Part shown: positions 6,393-8,460 of the stretch, piece by piece | Layout: every line of letters starts with the position of its first letter | Numbering within the stretch: the first letter of the stretch is position 1 | Assembly (NCBI GenBank): GCA_025449435.1 | Contig: JANWJO010000032.1 | Location: forward strand, 1 to 8,460 | Length of the DNA stretch: 8,460 nt | Source: Chloroflexota bacterium | GTDB lineage: Bacteria > Chloroflexota > UBA4733 | Direction: 5' to 3' | The notes under the pieces: generated by a model | Told to the model about the DNA's origin: nothing | Seen by the model: the letters and a program-made list of their open reading frames with translations, nothing else | Databases searched by the model: none | Position numbers and translations under genes: made by a program

Positions 6393-8098
6393 GGTGGTTG
6401 GTTCACCGCACCTTCACTGGGTATTGTCTCAGTTGCATTGCGCTCCTGTGTAGCGCTTGCCTGGCGACTCCGACGGTAGTGCCTACGTCGATCCCGTCGC
6501 CGGCACCTGCTCAGATGGCGACGCCAACGCTGCGCGGGCTGCTGCCAACCACTAGTAGCGAGTCCACGTCCACGGCAACGCCGCTGGCAGTACCTTCGCC
6601 TACATCAACCATCGGCGCCACAGCAACAGCCACACCAGTTGCCACAGCGAGCGCGACTACCTCGCCAGTTGCGACATTAACGCCGGTTTCAGCGGCGACT
6701 TTGGCGACTGCGGCCGTTCCCACGAATACGGTGGTGCCATCAAGTACCAGCCTGCCGCCTGTTGCCGCTGCTACAAATCGAGCGATCGCGGTGCCCGCAG
6801 GCGCCGTATTGCGCTTGTTTGTGCCAGATACCACGTCGACTGCTCCACCAACAATCGTTGGGGCCGGTTGGTCGCTTGCGCAATTCACGCCGCTTGCTGC
6901 CCTGGGAGCGAGCCTAACGATTCAGGCGCCGGCCAGCGCGCGTTCAACGGCAACGTTGCAGATGGGCTCTGGTGCTCGCTACACGTTGGAAGCGGTGTCG
7001 CGCCTTACGCTTGGTCAAGGTCTCGGTGAACCAGACGACATTGTTGTTGCGCCAGATGGCGCTGCGCTGTATAGCGATCTCACTTCGGGAACTGTTGTCC
7101 GGCTCGGTCCAACTGGTGTCAGGACGGCAATCGCTTCGGGCCTGCAGTCGCCAGAAGGACTCGCTATCACAGGTCCAAACTCGCTCCTGATCGCGGAGCA
7201 GGGCACCAACCGCGTCCTCGAGTGGCGGCTGAACGAAGGGCTGCACCTGCTCGCTCAACTGCCGGTGCGGCTGGGCGTTGACGGCATCGACGGGCTGTCG
7301 GTTGGGACGTTTCAGGGTGCAACGGTGGCGCTGTTGCCCGATAGTGCCAGCGGACGGCTGCTCTGGATGGCGTTAGGCGGCGGCCAACCAACGGTAGCAG
7401 CGCAACATTGGCAACGGCCTACCGATGCCGTGCTCTGGCACAATCAGGTGTTTCTCGTCGATGAGTATGGAGGAGGACTCTGGCATGGCCCGTTGGGAGG
7501 CACGCTGCAGCGGCTCGGCCCGCAAATGAACTTGCCCGATGATGTTGTGATCACAAATGACGGCGTCGCCATCGTCAACGAACTGAGCGGTGTGATTCTG
7601 GCGATCGACTCCACCGGCGCCAGTCGCGTGCTGGCCTCAGGGCTTGCCGATCCTCAGGGCATCGCGTTGGATGGCGCAGACAACCTCTTGATAGCGGAAA
7701 GTGGCGCCCGTGGTGTGGTCAGTGAGCTGCTGCGTACGTGCTTGCCGGTCGTTCCAACCTTCCCCGCTCTTACCCTTCACGTAGGCGAAGCGCCCATACT
7801 GCTGCCGGCTGGTAGCGCGTGTACGCCCGATCAGCCGCCGCCGTCGTATGCCCTTGCCATTGGCTCGACGTGGCCATCGGGCGGGAATTCTATCGAGCAG
7901 CAAGCAGAGAGCGATGCTTTGCTGCTACCCAACGGCACACGCGCCAGACTACTGCCATCCCAAGTAGCTGGCGCTCCCCTGCTGCAGGTAGAAGCGCCGG
8001 CCGTTGCCGCTTCCGTGGCGACCAGCATCCTGGAGATGCGGATGCACACAGGGTTCGGGAACGTTCCCGTTCAAGTGCTCGTCACGATCAAGCCGTAA
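6389..8098 (+). CDS. Probable lipoprotein with Thr/Ser/Pro linker and six-repeat NHL-like beta-propeller
   Basis: A 569-residue exported protein of unknown specific function. The N-terminus RWLVHRTFTGYCLSC has basic residues then a hydrophobic stretch ending in C-S-A-C24, a lipobox with cysteine instead of leucine at -3, so lipidation is likely but not certain. Residues 27-129 are an uncharged Thr/Ser/Pro/Ala spacer. After a beta-rich region (130-205) come six NHL/SMP-30-like repeats of the form G-L-x2-P-x-G/D-I/L-A/V: roughly 7020-7105, 7138-7224, 7278-7370, 7417-7490, 7525-7605 and 7639-7728. A C-terminal beta-rich domain follows with two cysteines (TCLPV and SACTP), possibly paired. The protein contains one lysine, at the next-to-last residue, against about 22 arginines. 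I chose GTG 6389 for the GTGA overlap with the DUF971 stop and for AGGCGGG 6 bases upstream; a TTG at 6365 is the alternative. NHL propellers usually bind ligands or partners; lactonase or hydrolase activity is possible but unsupported. Confidence 0.85.
   Translation: MRWLVHRTFTGYCLSCIALLCSACLATPTVVPTSIPSPAPAQMATPTLRGLLPTTSSESTSTATPLAVPSPTSTIGATATATPVATASATTSPVATLTPVSAATLATAAVPTNTVVPSSTSLPPVAAATNRAIAVPAGAVLRLFVPDTTSTAPPTIVGAGWSLAQFTPLAALGASLTIQAPASARSTATLQMGSGARYTLEAVSRLTLGQGLGEPDDIVVAPDGAALYSDLTSGTVVRLGPTGVRTAIASGLQSPEGLAITGPNSLLIAEQGTNRVLEWRLNEGLHLLAQLPVRLGVDGIDGLSVGTFQGATVALLPDSASGRLLWMALGGGQPTVAAQHWQRPTDAVLWHNQVFLVDEYGGGLWHGPLGGTLQRLGPQMNLPDDVVITNDGVAIVNELSGVILAIDSTGASRVLASGLADPQGIALDGADNLLIAESGARGVVSELLRTCLPVVPTFPALTLHVGEAPILLPAGSACTPDQPPPSYALAIGSTWPSGGNSIEQQAESDALLLPNGTRARLLPSQVAGAPLLQVEAPAVAASVATSILEMRMHTGFGNVPVQVLVTIKP
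6467..6775 (+). other. Low-complexity Thr/Ser/Pro/Ala spacer coding region
   Basis: These 103 codons (residues 27-129 of the NHL lipoprotein) encode almost only Thr, Ser, Pro, Ala, Val and Leu, with one Arg, one Glu and no Lys, Asp, His, Cys or aromatic residue. Such spacers lift a globular domain away from the membrane through the wall and are often O-glycosylated. The biased composition also creates a long antisense open frame that should not be annotated. Confidence 0.85.
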
Positions 8099-8117
8099 GG
8101 AACGTCGTGCTGTCTGC

Positions 8118-8460
8118 TTAGGCGCTGATGCCGGTGCCGATCTGGTGATCAGCCAGGCCCTCGATGACTTTGAGCAACGCGGAATGGTCGAGATCGCCGT
8201 CACCAGCGATCACCAGTGCCTGCAACAATTGGTCAACTAAAGCCGTGCTGGGCAAGGGCACGCCGTAGGCCCGGCCAGTGGCAAGCGCAATGTTCAGGTC
8301 CTTCAGGTGCAAGCGCGCCTTGAAGCCTGGTGTGAAGGTGTGCTGGAGCATGGTAGGACCGCGCAACTCCAGCACGCGGTTACTGGCCAGGCCACCGCTG
8401 AGGACCTGCACAATCTTGGCCGGATCAACGCCAGCCTTCGATCCGAGCACCAACGCTTCA
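8118..8460 (-). CDS. 3-hydroxyisobutyrate / 2-hydroxy-3-oxopropionate dehydrogenase family protein, C-terminal 113 residues, runs off right edge
   Basis: The visible part is the all-helical C-terminal domain of beta-hydroxyacid dehydrogenases, which oxidise or reduce beta-hydroxyacids such as 3-hydroxyisobutyrate or tartronate semialdehyde with NAD(P). Typical features are GSKAGVDPAKIVQVLSGG, F-T-P-G-F-K-A-R-L-H-L-K-D-L with its conserved KDL, G-V-P-L-P-S-T-A-L-V and a final GDGDLDHSALLKVIE block. The frame stays open to the edge at 8459; a TTG at 8453 lies inside the domain and is not a start. The Rossmann domain and catalytic lysine lie outside the window, so the substrate cannot be told. 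It converges on the NHL gene with 19 bases between the stops and no recognisable terminator. Confidence 0.9.
   Translation of the reverse strand, partial: EALVLGSKAGVDPAKIVQVLSGGLASNRVLELRGPTMLQHTFTPGFKARLHLKDLNIALATGRAYGVPLPSTALVDQLLQALVIAGDGDLDHSALLKVIEGLADHQIGTGISA

Noticed and set aside
6511..6888. 125-codon minus-strand open frame rich in Val, Ala and Gly
   Set aside because: It is the reverse complement of the low-complexity Thr/Ala/Pro linker; the sense strand carries a coherent exported protein.
1..8460. Mobile element, CRISPR array, defence or secretion system
   Set aside because: I saw no transposase, integrase, terminal inverted repeats, regular direct repeats with spacers, or nuclease, helicase or toxin genes. 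All frames resolve to housekeeping or exported proteins.

Overview
The window is high-GC bacterial chromosomal DNA, tightly packed with ordinary-looking genes. I see no phage, transposon, CRISPR array, tRNA or rRNA. The best clue to the host is the secreted protein at 4220-5926. Its duplicated C-terminal module (GYP...E, then YF/HFQ-x-A/G-x(2)-EYH-x-EN) is a pattern I associate with secreted proteins of Chloroflexota. That assignment is from memory of family patterns, not from a search.

Left block, minus strand (3425 down to 1): a four-gene run reads D-alanyl-D-alanine carboxypeptidase, then 23S rRNA pseudouridine synthase (rluB type), then cytidylate kinase (cmk), then glycerol-3-phosphate dehydrogenase (glpD, running off the left edge). 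The junctions are ATGA (4-base overlap), GTGA (4-base overlap) and a 4-base gap, so this is very likely one transcript with translational coupling. The only candidate promoter is just upstream of the carboxypeptidase. There a TAGAAT -10-like box lies 6 bases before the ATG, which suggests a leaderless mRNA. The run joins wall remodelling, ribosome modification, CMP/dCMP phosphorylation and glycerol-3-phosphate oxidation.

Right block, plus strand (3506 to 8098): four genes. The first is a cyclophilin-type peptidyl-prolyl isomerase with a lipobox. The second is a secreted six-motif ASP-box (BNR-type) beta-propeller with a duplicated C-terminal module. The third is a small cytoplasmic DUF971 protein carrying two CPC-x2-C clusters. 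The fourth is a probable lipoprotein with a 103-residue Thr/Ser/Pro/Ala linker and a six-repeat NHL-like beta-propeller, overlapping the DUF971 gene by GTGA. Three of the four products should act outside the cytoplasm, and two are propellers of nearly equal length (568 and 569 residues).

Right edge, minus strand: the C-terminal 113 residues of a 3-hydroxyisobutyrate / 2-hydroxy-3-oxopropionate dehydrogenase-family enzyme, convergent with the NHL gene and separated from it by 19 bases.

No clearly new defence or mobile system is visible. The points most worth a second look are the near-total absence of lysine in the NHL lipoprotein, the internal duplication in the DUF971 protein, the 100-residue duplicated module on the ASP-box propeller, and the leaderless, dyad-containing promoter of the carboxypeptidase operon.
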